From Bacteroidia bacterium (GTDB taxonomy: Bacteria; Bacteroidota; Bacteroidia; Bacteroidales; P3), in contig BNXT01000001.1 of assembly GCA_025999775.1 (NCBI GenBank), forward strand, positions 1-30,750: a stretch of 30,750 bases of DNA, given 5' to 3'. Of the stretch, positions 18,702 to 29,765 are shown piece after piece. The notes below the pieces were generated by a model. That model saw only the letters and a program-made list of their open reading frames with translations, was not told the origin of the DNA and made no database searches. How positions within the stretch are numbered: the stretch's first letter is position 1; each line of letters starts with the position of its first letter. Both the position numbers and the translations under genes were made by a program.

Positions 18702-19352
18702 ATGATTGAACTTCTAAACATAAATAAGAGTTATGGACGTCTAAAAGTACTGTCCGACATCAATTTATCAATAAGGGACAATGAATTTCTCTCTATTGTA
18801 GGACCGTCTGGCGCCGGCAAAACGACCCTATTGCAAATTATTGGTACTTTGGATAAACCGGACTCCGGCGCGGTGTCTATACAAGGGCAAGATATACTTG
18901 CTTTTTCCGACCGTAAGTTATCACAATTTCGTAACCAAGACATTGGTTTTGTATTTCAGTTTCATCACTTGTTGCCCGAATTTACCGCCATTGAAAATGT
19001 GCTCATCCCGACGATGATTGCCGCAGTCAAACCTTCGGTAGCACACGCTAAAGCCGTTGAGATGCTCACTTTCTTGGGACTTTCCGAACGGTTGTATCAC
19101 AAACCACACCAACTATCGGGAGGCGAGCAACAACGTGTCGCCGTAGCACGAGCGCTCATCAATGATCCTAAACTTATCTTAGCTGACGAACCCTCCGGCA
19201 ACCTTGACTCGCAAAATGCTAATGAACTCCATCAATTACTGTTTCAACTGCACAAGGAATTTAATAAAACCATCATTGTCGTAACTCATAACGAACAATT
19301 AGCAAGTCTTGCCGATCGTAAAATCACAATGAGAGACGGTCAAATTCTGTAA
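18702..19352 (+). CDS. lolD: ABC transporter ATP-binding protein, LolD-type
   Basis: 216 codons. Walker A is GPSGAGKT (residues 34-41), the Q-loop region [18 protein letters not shown], the ABC signature LSGGEQQRV (138-146), Walker B LILADEP (158-164), and His196 lies in VVTHNEQ. The [13 protein letters not shown] segment and short length fit LolD, the ATPase of the LolCDE complex that releases lipoproteins from the inner membrane. No LolC/E permease gene is adjacent, so membership of a related MacB-type exporter cannot be fully excluded. It is read from its own promoter, divergently from rnfB. Confidence 0.85.
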   Translation: MIELLNINKSYGRLKVLSDINLSIRDNEFLSIVGPSGAGKTTLLQIIGTLDKPDSGAVSIQGQDILAFSDRKLSQFRNQDIGFVFQFHHLLPEFTAIENVLIPTMIAAVKPSVAHAKAVEMLTFLGLSERLYHKPHQLSGGEQQRVAVARALINDPKLILADEPSGNLDSQNANELHQLLFQLHKEFNKTIIVVTHNEQLASLADRKITMRDGQIL

Positions 19353-19382
19353 GTGCGTTTCCTTTATCAACTATGGAACTTT

Positions 19383-21439
<2,057 letters not shown>

Positions 21440-21442
21440 CTT

Positions 21443-22639
21443 ATGGTTAGTTCTCAAAATCAACATCTCTTTAAGCGTTATTTAGCACAAACCTCTGATT
21501 TTCAGCCGTTTATTATTGATGTACGGCATGCCGACGGCGTGTATATCACCGATAAATCAGGGAAAACCTATATGGATTTCACCTCCGGCATGTGTGTTAA
21601 TAACCTCGGAAACCGCCACCCTAAAGTTATGGAAGCCGTACATCGTCAATTGGAACAGTATTCCTACACGATGGTTTATGGCGAATTTATTCAACAACCG
21701 CAATTGGATTTTGCGGAGCGTCTGTGTGCATTATTACCGTCTTCTTTACAGATGCTATTTTATGTTAATTCCGGCTCTGAAGCTATTGAAGGCGCTATCA
21801 AATTAGCACGGTTGAACAACCATCGTCCGGGCATTGTCAGTTTCAAGAAATCATACCACGGTAGCACCCTTGGCGCCATGAGTATCGTTGGTAAAGCCGA
21901 CTTCCAAGCGCCCCTGTCGCCCCTATTGCCACAAACAACCCTATTAGACTACAATTGCGTGGAGCAATTAACGACTATCACCGACCACACCTGCTGCGTT
22001 GTTGCGGAAGTGATACAATCCGGCGCCGGCATGGTAGTCGCCGATGTCGCGTTCTTGAAAGCCTTACGGCAACGCTGTAACGAAGTAGGAGCGCTCCTGA
22101 TATTCGATGAGATACAGACCGGCTTTGGTCGTACCGGCAAACTCTTTGCCTTTGAGCATTACGACGTTGTTCCGGACATTCTGTGTATCGCTAAAAGTAT
22201 GGGTGGAGGCTTCCCTGTAGGCGCCTTCGTGGCATCCCCCGATCGCATGGACAAACTCAACAACGGTCATCCTCTACTTGGACACGCTACCACTATGGGC
22301 GGACACCCTGTGGCTTGTGCTGCCGGTTTAGAAACGTTAAACATTATCTCTGCCCCCCAATTTCTTTGCAGTGTTCAACAAAAAGAACAATGGATTCGAC
22401 ACTATTTCAAGCATCCACAAATTAAAACCATCCGTGGTAAAGGGCTATTTCTTTCCGTCGAATTACAGGATGCCAATACCATTGAAAACGTCGTAATACG
22501 CTGTGTTGACCACGGATTGCTGTTGTTATGGCTGCTATTCAATCACGATACCATTGCATTAACACCGCCGCTGATTATTACAGAAGAAGAAATCGCCGAA
22601 GCGGCTAAGCGTTTCTGTGCCGCTTTAGACGAAATTTAA
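21443..22639 (+). CDS. Class III PLP-dependent aminotransferase (acetylornithine/ornithine type)
   Basis: 398 codons. Motifs are YMDFTSGMCVNNLGNRHP, the phosphate-binding NSGSEA (residues 109-114), YHGSTLGA (138-145), FDEIQTGFGRTG (221-232; Asp222 contacts the PLP ring nitrogen) and CIAKSMGGGFPVGA, with Lys251 as the probable Schiff-base lysine. The TTMGGHPVACAAG segment is also typical. The family moves an amino group from an omega-amino acid such as N-acetylornithine, ornithine or lysine. The exact substrate cannot be read from the sequence, and no arginine genes are nearby. The start lies 3 bp after the gyrB stop, so it is probably read from the gyrB promoter. Confidence 0.88.
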   Translation: MVSSQNQHLFKRYLAQTSDFQPFIIDVRHADGVYITDKSGKTYMDFTSGMCVNNLGNRHPKVMEAVHRQLEQYSYTMVYGEFIQQPQLDFAERLCALLPSSLQMLFYVNSGSEAIEGAIKLARLNNHRPGIVSFKKSYHGSTLGAMSIVGKADFQAPLSPLLPQTTLLDYNCVEQLTTITDHTCCVVAEVIQSGAGMVVADVAFLKALRQRCNEVGALLIFDEIQTGFGRTGKLFAFEHYDVVPDILCIAKSMGGGFPVGAFVASPDRMDKLNNGHPLLGHATTMGGHPVACAAGLETLNIISAPQFLCSVQQKEQWIRHYFKHPQIKTIRGKGLFLSVELQDANTIENVVIRCVDHGLLLLWLLFNHDTIALTPPLIITEEEIAEAAKRFCAALDEI

Positions 22640-22704
22640 CGATACAGCTTCCGATAAAACGGTTAGAATTGAGTGTGGAGAGTGGAGAGTGGAGTTTGGA
22701 GTTG

Positions 22705-23019
22705 CCGGTCGTTGAGCGTAGTCGAAACGACCGATTTTGCCCGAATGGGCATGATTTTCATAACCGCATACAAGCGTAGCGCAGTTTGCGGTGAAAAGTA
22801 GCTCACACTCAACTATTGCCTGAAAGGCAAGATTTCATAAGGTCGTCATTGCGGGCTTGACCCGTAATCCTCTGCTGATATAATACCTAACAATAAGGTG
22901 GAAGCCCTATGGGCTACAATGTGTGGATGATATGCTTTGTCTATTGATATGCAAGTCCTAACGGACTATTTTGCCCGTAGGGCATTCACATTGTCGTTTC
23001 GACTACGCTCAACGACCGG
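22705..23019. repeat. 27-bp perfect inverted repeat flanking the hairpin cluster
   Basis: Arms 22705-22731 and 22993-23019 are exact reverse complements (the left arm begins CCGGTCGTTGAGCG and the right arm ends CAACGACCGG). They enclose about 260 bp with no ORF. No target-site duplication is evident outside the arms. Confidence 0.85.
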
Positions 23020-23042
23020 TAGCCACTTTCAATTGTCTGAAT

Positions 23043-23077
23043 CAGGATTTGCAGGATTCAAAGATTAACAGGATTTG
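23043..23077. repeat. CAGGATT short direct repeats
   Basis: CAGGATTTG at 23043 and 23069, with CAGGATTC between them at 23052. Confidence 0.7.
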
Positions 23078-23080
23078 AAA

Positions 23081-23193
23081 TAATGAACAATTAACAATGA
23101 ATAATGTGGGGGAATTTCTACATTTCTCAATTAACAAAAAAGGGGCAGGAAAACCCCACCCCAAATTCTCAATTTTCAATTCTCCACTCTCAA
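23081..23193. repeat. Composite intergenic repeat, inverted copy
   Basis: Holds AATGAACAATTAACAATGAA, then TGTGGGGGAATTTCTACATT, and on the right TCTCAATTTTCAATTCTCC and ACTCTCAATT. The last units run right up to the stop codon of the minus-strand gene at 23194. Confidence 0.75.
23136..23157 (-). terminator. Possible terminator of the 2106-codon gene
   Basis: On the minus strand GGGG TTTTCCTG CCCC is followed by TTTTTT, about 37 bp after the stop codon. The stem is only 4 bp, so the call is weak. Confidence 0.35.
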
Positions 23194-26100
23194 TTATTTT
23201 TTCACCACTTTTGCTGTTCTATTCCCTACTTTCACAATGTACTCGCCTGCGGGCAAATGCGAAATATCAATGGTGATGTTGCCACCCTGTAGAGGCAAGG
23301 CGCGCCTTGCCGCCACAAGAACACCATTCACGTTGTAAATCTCAACTCTCAATTCTCCATTCTCAATTAACAAATCTCCGTTCTCAATTCTCAACTCTCC
23401 ATTAACTACGGGGTTGGGGTAAATCAACAGTTGGACGGAAGAACTCTCGGCAATGCCGGTAGCAGAAGATGTCGTAAACGTCAATGTACTGCCATTGGTA
23501 GTACCGCTTGCCGTGGTTGCATAAGCGTAGAACTGATATTGCGTATTTGCCGTCAGTCCTGTTATATTGCCGCTTGTGCTCGTAGTCCACGAACTTGCAG
23601 AGGATTGTTTGTACTTAAAGCCCTGTGCGGTAATTGTTTCGCTGCCTGCCGTTACCGATTTGTTCAGCGTTGCCGTTGTCTGCGTAATGCTGGTGGCGGC
23701 AAGCGTGGTAACGGTTGGGGGTGCAATTGTAGTCGTAAACGTCAGTGTACTGCCATTGGTAGTACCGCTTGCCGTGGTTGCATAAGCATAGAACTGATAT
23801 TGCGTACCTGCCGTCAGTCCTGTTAAATTGCCGCTTGCGCTCGTAGTCCACGAACTTGCAGAAGATTGTTTGTATTTAAAGCCCTGTGCGGTAATTGTTT
23901 CGCTGCCTGCTGTTACCGATTTGTTTAGCGTTGCCGTTGTTTGTGCAATGTTGGTGGCGGCAAGCGTGGTAACGGTTGGCGGTGCAATTGTAGTCGTAAA
24001 CGTCAATGTACTGCCATTGATAGTACCTGTTGCCGTGGTTACATAAGCGTAGAACTGGTATTGCGTACCGGCCGTCAGTCCTGTTAAATTGCCGCTTGCG
24101 CTCGTAGTCCACGAACTTGCAGAGGGTTGTTTGTACTTAAAGCCCTGCGCGGTAATTGTTTCGCTGCCTGCCGTTACCGATTTGTTCAGTGTTGCTGATA
24201 TTGATGTAATATTGGTAGCAGCAAGCGTGGTAACGGTTGGGGGTGTAACAGCGATTGTTACCGTTACGTTGCAATATGCCATAAAGTTACCCTCCTGTGT
24301 GGTGGCAATAATAGCGCAAACGCCTGTATTTACGGCTGTTACAAGTCCATTGGCGACGGTGGCAACATTATTGTCTGTGCTTAACCACGATACATTTTGA
24401 TTGCAAGCCGTGTTTGGAAGCACTGTTTTTGTCAGTTGTAAGGTGTTGCCGACAGAGAGCGACGCCGTACTTTGGTTGAGCGTTACGCCTGTTGCCGAAA
24501 CATTAACATCTTCGATGATATTAAACTCCTGCCAAGCAGGTGCGGCTGCATACAAAGCGTAGGTATTGCATGGAACGTGCAGATTCATATTAGATAAATC
24601 TAATCCATAAAACGGACTGCCACCTATAGCAGAAGGCATTGTAACAAGAGGTGTCGCCCAATTAACAGTTACATCCGTTAAATTGTAGCAACCAGAAAAA
24701 TCTACACCACCAAAGTGATTTATTGAATTGGGAATATTTACCGAAGTTATGCGTCTGTGATGTATAAAAGCACCTTCAATGTCTGTTACCGAGTTGGGAA
24801 TAGTATAACCTCCAGTTTTCCCTCCCGGATAACATATTATTATCGTTTTGTCTTTATTGAACAAAACACCATCCAAAGAAGAATAGTTGGGATTAGTTGG
24901 GGCTACATTGATATTTATCAAAGATTGGCAACTCTCAAACACACCATTACCACCAATTGAAATTGTGGTAACCGTGCTGGGAATATCTACCGAAATTAAG
25001 CCGGTACTACAAAAAGCAAGCCATTCGATTCTTGTTACTGAATTTGGAATAGTTACCGAAGTCAAAGCAGAACAACTCTCAAAACTCCTATGACCGATAG
25101 TTTCTACTGAATTTCCAATAGATAATGAAGTCAAGTTGTAACAACCCAAAAAAGCCCAATTGCCGATAGTCGTTACGCCATTCTCAATAACAACAGTTTT
25201 GATTTTGCTCTGATAAGAAGAATACCACGGCGCGTAATTATTATCATTCCCATCATAATCCTGCATCGCCCCCGTTCCGCTAATAGTGAGCGTGCTGTCC
25301 GTCAAATTCAAAGTAGCAATGACGTCGGCGGCATTGGGGGTACCAATTTCCCAAGATACTTGGTTCGTTGTTGTAAACGTCAGGGTATCGCCATTGGTAG
25401 TACCGCTTGCCGTTGTTGCATAAGCGTAGAACTGATATTGCGTACCTGCCGTCAGGCTCGTTAAGCTGCCGCTTGCGCTCGTAGTCCACGAACTTGCAGA
25501 GGCTTGTTTGTACTTAAAGCCCTGCGCGGTAATTGTTTCGCTGCCTGACGTTACCGATTTGTTCAGCGTTGCCGTTGTCTGCGTAATGCTGGTGGCGGCA
25601 AGCGTGGTAACGGTTGGCGGTGTAACAGCGATTGTTACCGTTACGTTGCAATATGCCATAAAGTTACCCTCCTGCGTGGTGGCAATAATCGCACAAGTGC
25701 CTGTATTTACGGCTGTTACAAGTCCATTGGCGACTGTAGCAACATTATTGTCTGTGCTTGCCCACGTTACATTTTGATTGCAAGCCGTGCTTGGGAGCAC
25801 TGTTTTTGTCAGTTGTAAGGTGTTGCCGACGGCGAGCGACGCCGTACTTTGGTTGAGCGTTACGCCTGTTGCCGAAACATTAACATCTTCGACAATATTA
25901 AACTCCTGCCAAACAGGTGCGGCTGCATACAAAGCGTAGGTATTGCAGGGAACGTGCAGGGTTATATTGGATAAAGTATCGCTGTGAAACACAGTACTGG
26001 ATATTGATAGCGGCGTTGCCCAATTCACTGTTACGTCAGTCAAGCCGGAGCAAAGGGCAAAAGCGGCACCGCCGATCTTTGTAACCGAATTGGGAATAGT

Positions 26101-29100
26101 TATTGAAGTCAAGCCGTCGCAATTTTGAAAAGCAATACTTCCGATACTCGTTACTCCTTCGGGAATGGTTATAGAAGTCAAGCCGTCGCAATTGAAAAAA
26201 GCGTCATCGCCGATATTCGTAACCGAATTAGGAATAGTTATTGAAATCAAGCCTCCGCAAGACATAAAAGCAGCTCGTTCGATAGTCGTCACGGAGTTGG
26301 GAATAGTTATCAAAGTCAAGTCGTCGCAACCACGAAAAGCCTCTATACCGATAGTCGTCACTGAGTTAGGGATAGTATAACCTCCTCCTGTTTTGCCCGT
26401 AGGGTACTGAAGAAGTGTCGTTTTGTTTTTGTTGAACAAAACTCCATTCAAAGAAGAATAATATTGATTGTTGGTACTTACATTTATCGAAGTCAAGCCG
26501 TAGCAACTACTAAAAGCACATATACCGATAGTTGCTACCGATTCAGGAATCATTATTGAGGTCAAGCCATTGCAATTAAAAAAAGCACTCGCTCCTATAT
26601 CTGTTATCGAATTGGGAATAGTTACCGCAGTTATGCCACTGCAATACTCAAAAGCACTCTGACCAATAGTTGTTACTCCATCCTCAATAACAACAGTTTT
26701 GATTGTGAAAACATAAAGATGCGAATACCAGGGTCGAGAAGAAGAAGAATTAGTAAAATCCTTCATCGCCCCCGTCCCACTAATAGTCAGCGTACTATCC
26801 GCCAAATTCAAAGTAGCAATGACGTCGGCGGCATTGGGGGTACCAATTTGCCAAGTTATTGTTTCTGCTGTTTCGCCGGCGGGTCTCGCTGTTGTAAACA
26901 TCAATGTAGTGCCATTGATAGTACCGCTTGCTGTTGTTGCATAAGCGTAGAACTCATATTGCGTATTTGCCGTCAGGCTCGTTAAGCTGCCGCTTGTGCT
27001 CGTAGTCCACGTACTTGCAGAGGATTGTTTGTATTTAAAGCCCTGCGCGGTAATTGTTTCGCTACCTGCCGCTACCGATTTGTTCAGCGTTGCCGTTGTC
27101 TGTGCAATGTTGGTGGCGGCAAGCGTGGTAACGGTTGGGGGCGTGATTGTAGCAGCAGTTGTCGTAAACGTCAATGTACTGCTATTGGTAGTACCGCTTG
27201 CCGTTGTTGCATAAGCGTAGAACTGGTATTGCGTACTTGCCGTCAGTCCCGTTAAACTGCCTGTTGTGCTCGTAGTCCACGAACTTGCAGAGGATTGTTT
27301 GTACTTAAAGCCCTGCGCGGTAATTGTTTCGCTACCTGCTGTTACCGATTTGTTCAGCGTTGCCGATGTCTGCGTAATGCTGGTGGCGGCAAGCGTGGTA
27401 ACGGTTGGGGGTGTAATTGTAGCAGCAGCTGTTGTAAACGTCAATGTACTGCCATTGGTTGTACCCGTTGCCGTTGTTGCATAAGCGTAGAACTGATACT
27501 GCGTACCTGCCGTCAGCCCTGTTAAGCTGCTGCTTGCGCTCGTAGTCCACGAACTTGCAGAGGATTGTTTGTACTTAAAGCCCTGTGCGGTAATTGTTTC
27601 GCTGCCTGCCGTTACCGATTTGTTCAGCGTTGCCGTTGTCTGTGTAATGTTGGTTGCGGCAAGCGTGGTAACGGTTGGAGGCGTAATTGTAGCTGTTACC
27701 TCAACAGCAACAGCATTACTTGTAACACTTACCCTTTTGGTACCGGTTACGCTGTTGTTTGTGTTTGTTACTTCCACATAATAATAATATGTTCCCACCG
27801 ATGTTGTAGGAGGAGTGTAAGTACTGTCGGTTCCCACAGATATGCCGCCTGTTGTGCTGTTAGTTGTATGGCGGTACCATTGATAAGTCAGTGTTCCGTC
27901 ATCGTCTGTAGTTGCCGTTACGGACAGCACAGTTGCCGTTGCGTTATGGGTATATGTAGCGCCAACCGGTTGCTCTGTAATCGTTGGTGTTGCCGCATTT
28001 GCGTAGCGTATCGTTCCGGTTAAAGTGTATGTTCCGGTGTAATACTTATTGAGTTCTATATAATAAATACCGGCTTCCAAGTCCTTGTAACCATTATAAG
28101 AACTGTTATATGAACCGGAACTTGTAATCAGAGAGCCGTCAGATTCAAGCCATCGTACAACAGGGACATAATTTCCCATAGTTCCACGCTCTACTTTCAG
28201 TGTAAACCTGCCAGGTTCCGTCAAAACGTATTTATACATATCAATATTATCCTGATAACTGAGAAAACCTTTTACTGTTTGTCCAAATGTTAGTGATTGT
28301 GCTTCCGGTCGTATGCTGTTTGGCTCTGTTTCATTGTTTCCCGCTGCCGTAAATGTTCCAGTTAAAGTGTATGTTCCGGTGTAATACTTATTGAGTTTTA
28401 TATAATAAGTACCGGCTTCCAAGTCCATAGCAGTATTATAAGAACTGTTATATGAACCGGAACTTTCAATCTGAGAGCCGATAGAGTCAAGCCATTGTAC
28501 CGCAGGGACATAATTTGCCATAGTCCCACGCTCCACTTTCACTGTAAATCTGCCCGGTTGTGTCAAAACATACCGATACATATCAGAATTATCCTGATAA
28601 CTGAAAAAACCTTTTACCGTTTGTCCTAATGTTAATGATTGTGCATCGGTTGTTGTATTATTAGGTTCAATTTCATTGTTTTCTGCTGCCGTAAAAGTAC
28701 CTATTAAAGTATATGTTCCGGTGTAACTGCCATTGAGTTTTATATAATAAGTTCCGGCTTCCAAGTCCATAGAAGTATTATAAGAACTGTTATATGAACC
28801 GGAACTTTCAATCTGAGAGCCGATAGAGTCAAGCCATTGTACAACAGGGACATAATTCGGCATAGTTCCACGTTCCACTTTCACTGTAAACCTGCCCGGT
28901 TGCGTCAAAACATATTTATACATATCAACATCCGAAGATGTAAGAGTGCCGCTCACAGTACATCCATTGTTTGGCAATAACATTGCGGTTGCGATTGTGT
29001 TATTCGGTTCTGCATCATCCACAAAACAATCCGCCCTCATCTTAAATGTGCCGCCATATTCTGAAGAAATTTCAATTTGATAATCTCCGATACTTGCTAT

Positions 29101-29514
29101 GCTATAATCATCGCTGTACGGAAATCCGGTGGGTGTAAGGAATGTTTTAAGCGTTTCGCCGCTTGAGTTCAGCAATCGAAAAGTCGCACCTTGATAAGGC
29201 AACGCCGCCGCAGAACCATCGGTAGATATATTTACCGTTAACATACCCTCTTTTGTTACAGAAAAGGCATATCGATTATAACTGCCACTCTCGACAGTTT
29301 CCGAATATGTCGTGCCAAGTTGTCTGTTGTATGTCGTCTGCGACCACGCAGTCCCAACAAAACACATCATCAGCATTATTGGAATAACACGCATATTCCA
29401 TTTTCTCCTATTCGTATGGTTTTTCGGACTCATTCCGTTTTTTGAAATGGGTTCTCGCTCCATTGCGCTGCTACGATAAGCGCCTGCTGTTGTTACTAAA
29501 ACTTTACTGCTCAT
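23194..29514 (-). CDS. Giant T9SS-secreted multidomain protein (PPC-like, FN3-like, BspA-type LRR, Ig-like)
   Basis: 2106 codons from the outermost ATG. The signal peptide MRVIPIMLMMCFVGTAWS begins only at residue 41, so ATG at 29433 (residue 28) or 29394 (residue 41) may be the true start. Domains by residue: PPC-like beta-sandwich repeats (about 60-495; EPNNT, DMYKYVLTQPGRFTVKVERG); an Ig-like domain (505-600); three FN3-like repeats (608-875; PPTVTTLAATNITQTTATLN); BspA-type leucine-rich repeats (882-1175; LTSITIPNSVTTIG); a Big_2-like Ig domain (1205-1295); one FN3 repeat (1297-1382); a second LRR block (1384-1640); a second Big_2-like domain (1665-1756); three more FN3 repeats (1759-2015). 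A T9SS sorting domain (YPNPV, IYNVNGVLV, LPAGEYIVKV) ends the chain. It is probably a cell-surface or released binding protein; the ligand is unknown. Confidence 0.9.
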   Translation of the reverse strand: MSSKVLVTTAGAYRSSAMEREPISKNGMSPKNHTNRRKWNMRVIPIMLMMCFVGTAWSQTTYNRQLGTTYSETVESGSYNRYAFSVTKEGMLTVNISTDGSAAALPYQGATFRLLNSSGETLKTFLTPTGFPYSDDYSIASIGDYQIEISSEYGGTFKMRADCFVDDAEPNNTIATAMLLPNNGCTVSGTLTSSDVDMYKYVLTQPGRFTVKVERGTMPNYVPVVQWLDSIGSQIESSGSYNSSYNTSMDLEAGTYYIKLNGSYTGTYTLIGTFTAAENNEIEPNNTTTDAQSLTLGQTVKGFFSYQDNSDMYRYVLTQPGRFTVKVERGTMANYVPAVQWLDSIGSQIESSGSYNSSYNTAMDLEAGTYYIKLNKYYTGTYTLTGTFTAAGNNETEPNSIRPEAQSLTFGQTVKGFLSYQDNIDMYKYVLTEPGRFTLKVERGTMGNYVPVVRWLESDGSLITSSGSYNSSYNGYKDLEAGIYYIELNKYYTGTYTLTGTIRYANAATPTITEQPVGATYTHNATATVLSVTATTDDDGTLTYQWYRHTTNSTTGGISVGTDSTYTPPTTSVGTYYYYVEVTNTNNSVTGTKRVSVTSNAVAVEVTATITPPTVTTLAATNITQTTATLNKSVTAGSETITAQGFKYKQSSASSWTTSASSSLTGLTAGTQYQFYAYATTATGTTNGSTLTFTTAAATITPPTVTTLAATSITQTSATLNKSVTAGSETITAQGFKYKQSSASSWTTSTTGSLTGLTASTQYQFYAYATTASGTTNSSTLTFTTTAATITPPTVTTLAATNIAQTTATLNKSVAAGSETITAQGFKYKQSSASTWTTSTSGSLTSLTANTQYEFYAYATTASGTINGTTLMFTTARPAGETAETITWQIGTPNAADVIATLNLADSTLTISGTGAMKDFTNSSSSRPWYSHLYVFTIKTVVIEDGVTTIGQSAFEYCSGITAVTIPNSITDIGASAFFNCNGLTSIMIPESVATIGICAFSSCYGLTSINVSTNNQYYSSLNGVLFNKNKTTLLQYPTGKTGGGYTIPNSVTTIGIEAFRGCDDLTLITIPNSVTTIERAAFMSCGGLISITIPNSVTNIGDDAFFNCDGLTSITIPEGVTSIGSIAFQNCDGLTSITIPNSVTKIGGAAFALCSGLTDVTVNWATPLSISSTVFHSDTLSNITLHVPCNTYALYAAAPVWQEFNIVEDVNVSATGVTLNQSTASLAVGNTLQLTKTVLPSTACNQNVTWASTDNNVATVANGLVTAVNTGTCAIIATTQEGNFMAYCNVTVTIAVTPPTVTTLAATSITQTTATLNKSVTSGSETITAQGFKYKQASASSWTTSASGSLTSLTAGTQYQFYAYATTASGTTNGDTLTFTTTNQVSWEIGTPNAADVIATLNLTDSTLTISGTGAMQDYDGNDNNYAPWYSSYQSKIKTVVIENGVTTIGNWAFLGCYNLTSLSIGNSVETIGHRSFESCSALTSVTIPNSVTRIEWLAFCSTGLISVDIPSTVTTISIGGNGVFESCQSLININVAPTNPNYSSLDGVLFNKDKTIIICYPGGKTGGYTIPNSVTDIEGAFIHHRRITSVNIPNSINHFGGVDFSGCYNLTDVTVNWATPLVTMPSAIGGSPFYGLDLSNMNLHVPCNTYALYAAAPAWQEFNIIEDVNVSATGVTLNQSTASLSVGNTLQLTKTVLPNTACNQNVSWLSTDNNVATVANGLVTAVNTGVCAIIATTQEGNFMAYCNVTVTIAVTPPTVTTLAATNITSISATLNKSVTAGSETITAQGFKYKQPSASSWTTSASGNLTGLTAGTQYQFYAYVTTATGTINGSTLTFTTTIAPPTVTTLAATNIAQTTATLNKSVTAGSETITAQGFKYKQSSASSWTTSASGNLTGLTAGTQYQFYAYATTASGTTNGSTLTFTTTIAPPTVTTLAATSITQTTATLNKSVTAGSETITAQGFKYKQSSASSWTTSTSGNITGLTANTQYQFYAYATTASGTTNGSTLTFTTSSATGIAESSSVQLLIYPNPVVNGELRIENGDLLIENGELRVEIYNVNGVLVAARRALPLQGGNITIDISHLPAGEYIVKVGNRTAKVVKK
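23294..23311. repeat. 18-bp perfect palindrome in the sorting-domain coding region
   Basis: GGCAAGGCGCGCCTTGCC equals its reverse complement. On the minus strand it codes for part of ARRALPLQGG, in a loop of the T9SS tail. Confidence 0.85.
23340..23405 (-). repeat. Three in-frame 21-bp units inside the T9SS sorting domain
   Basis: The units code NGELRIE, NGDLLIE and NGELRVE. Their DNA (GGAGAGTTGAGAATTGAGAA type) is the same kind of sequence as the non-coding repeats at 11041-11061 and 23165-23193. Confidence 0.85.
23471..24253 (-). repeat. Three tandem 261-bp FN3-like coding repeats
   Basis: Units start at 23471, 23732 and 23993 (plus-strand coordinates) and are almost identical. Each is 87 codons: PPTVTTLAATNIT, TLNKSVTAGSETITAQGFKY, TAGTQYQFYAYATTASGTTN. 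Confidence 0.88.
26891..27700 (-). repeat. Three tandem 270-bp FN3-like coding repeats
   Basis: Units start at 26891, 27161 and 27431. They are the same domain as the 261-bp set with three extra linker codons. A seventh single copy lies at about 25370-25625. Confidence 0.88.
28028..29020 (-). repeat. Three tandem 342-bp PPC-like coding repeats
   Basis: The marker TATGTTCCGGT recurs at 28028, 28370 and 28712, a period of 342 bp (114 codons). Units carry DMYKYVLTQPGRF, SSGSYNSSYN, DLEAGTYYIKLN and TGTYTLTGTF. Confidence 0.85.
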
Positions 29515-29673
29515 AAACTTTGTATTTTAAATTTGTTATTCATTTGACCTATACACCTTATATTCATCTTTTGTTCTGATTTTCAAAAATTTGGACATAA
29601 AAATAGCGGACTTAATTTATCCGCTTACGAGGTTGTGAGAATTACCTTTGGTACAAATAAGTAAATCCGCATA

Positions 29674-29704
29674 TTTGCGGCATTCACCCATTCTTGTACC
29701 TTTG
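29674..29704 (+). promoter_or_regulatory. Promoter-like TTTG, 19 bp, TACCTTTG
   Basis: TTTG at 29674-29677 and TACCTTTG at 29697-29704 fit the Bacteroidota promoter. No protein gene lies downstream on the plus strand within this window, so it would drive a short RNA toward 29788. Confidence 0.5.
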
Positions 29705-29765
29705 AAAATTCTCACATTTCGTAAGCAAGAATAGCGCAACGCTATATTTATATGTCTTATTTTTT

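Larger units (their letters stand above)
22640..23193. other. Gene-free mosaic of small repeats and hairpins
   Basis: No credible gene. From left to right there is a GAGTGTGGAGAGTGGAG-type run (22671-22697), one arm of a 27-bp inverted repeat, and a series of tiny hairpins with short loops. Hairpins lie at 22738-22751 (TGCCC/GGGCA), 22763-22792 (ACCGCA/TGCGGT), 22816-22830 (TTGCCT/AGGCAA), 22852-22864 (CGGG/CCCG), 22903-22915 (AGCCC/GGGCT), 22954-22967 (AGTCC/GGACT) and 22972-22984 (TGCCC/GGGCA). Then come the other arm of the inverted repeat, CAGGATT repeats, and the composite AT-rich repeat. Confidence 0.8.

Noticed and set aside
22843..22870. The TCATTGCGGGCTTGACCCG segment as a terminator for the aminotransferase
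   Set aside because: The stem is only 4 bp with no T-run, and the gene ended about 200 bp earlier. It fits better as one of the dispersed hairpin repeats.
23431..27781. Plus-strand ORFs of 70-150 codons across the 2106-codon gene (LKPCAVIVSLPAVTDLF-type)
   Set aside because: They repeat with the FN3 units and are antisense shadows of them.
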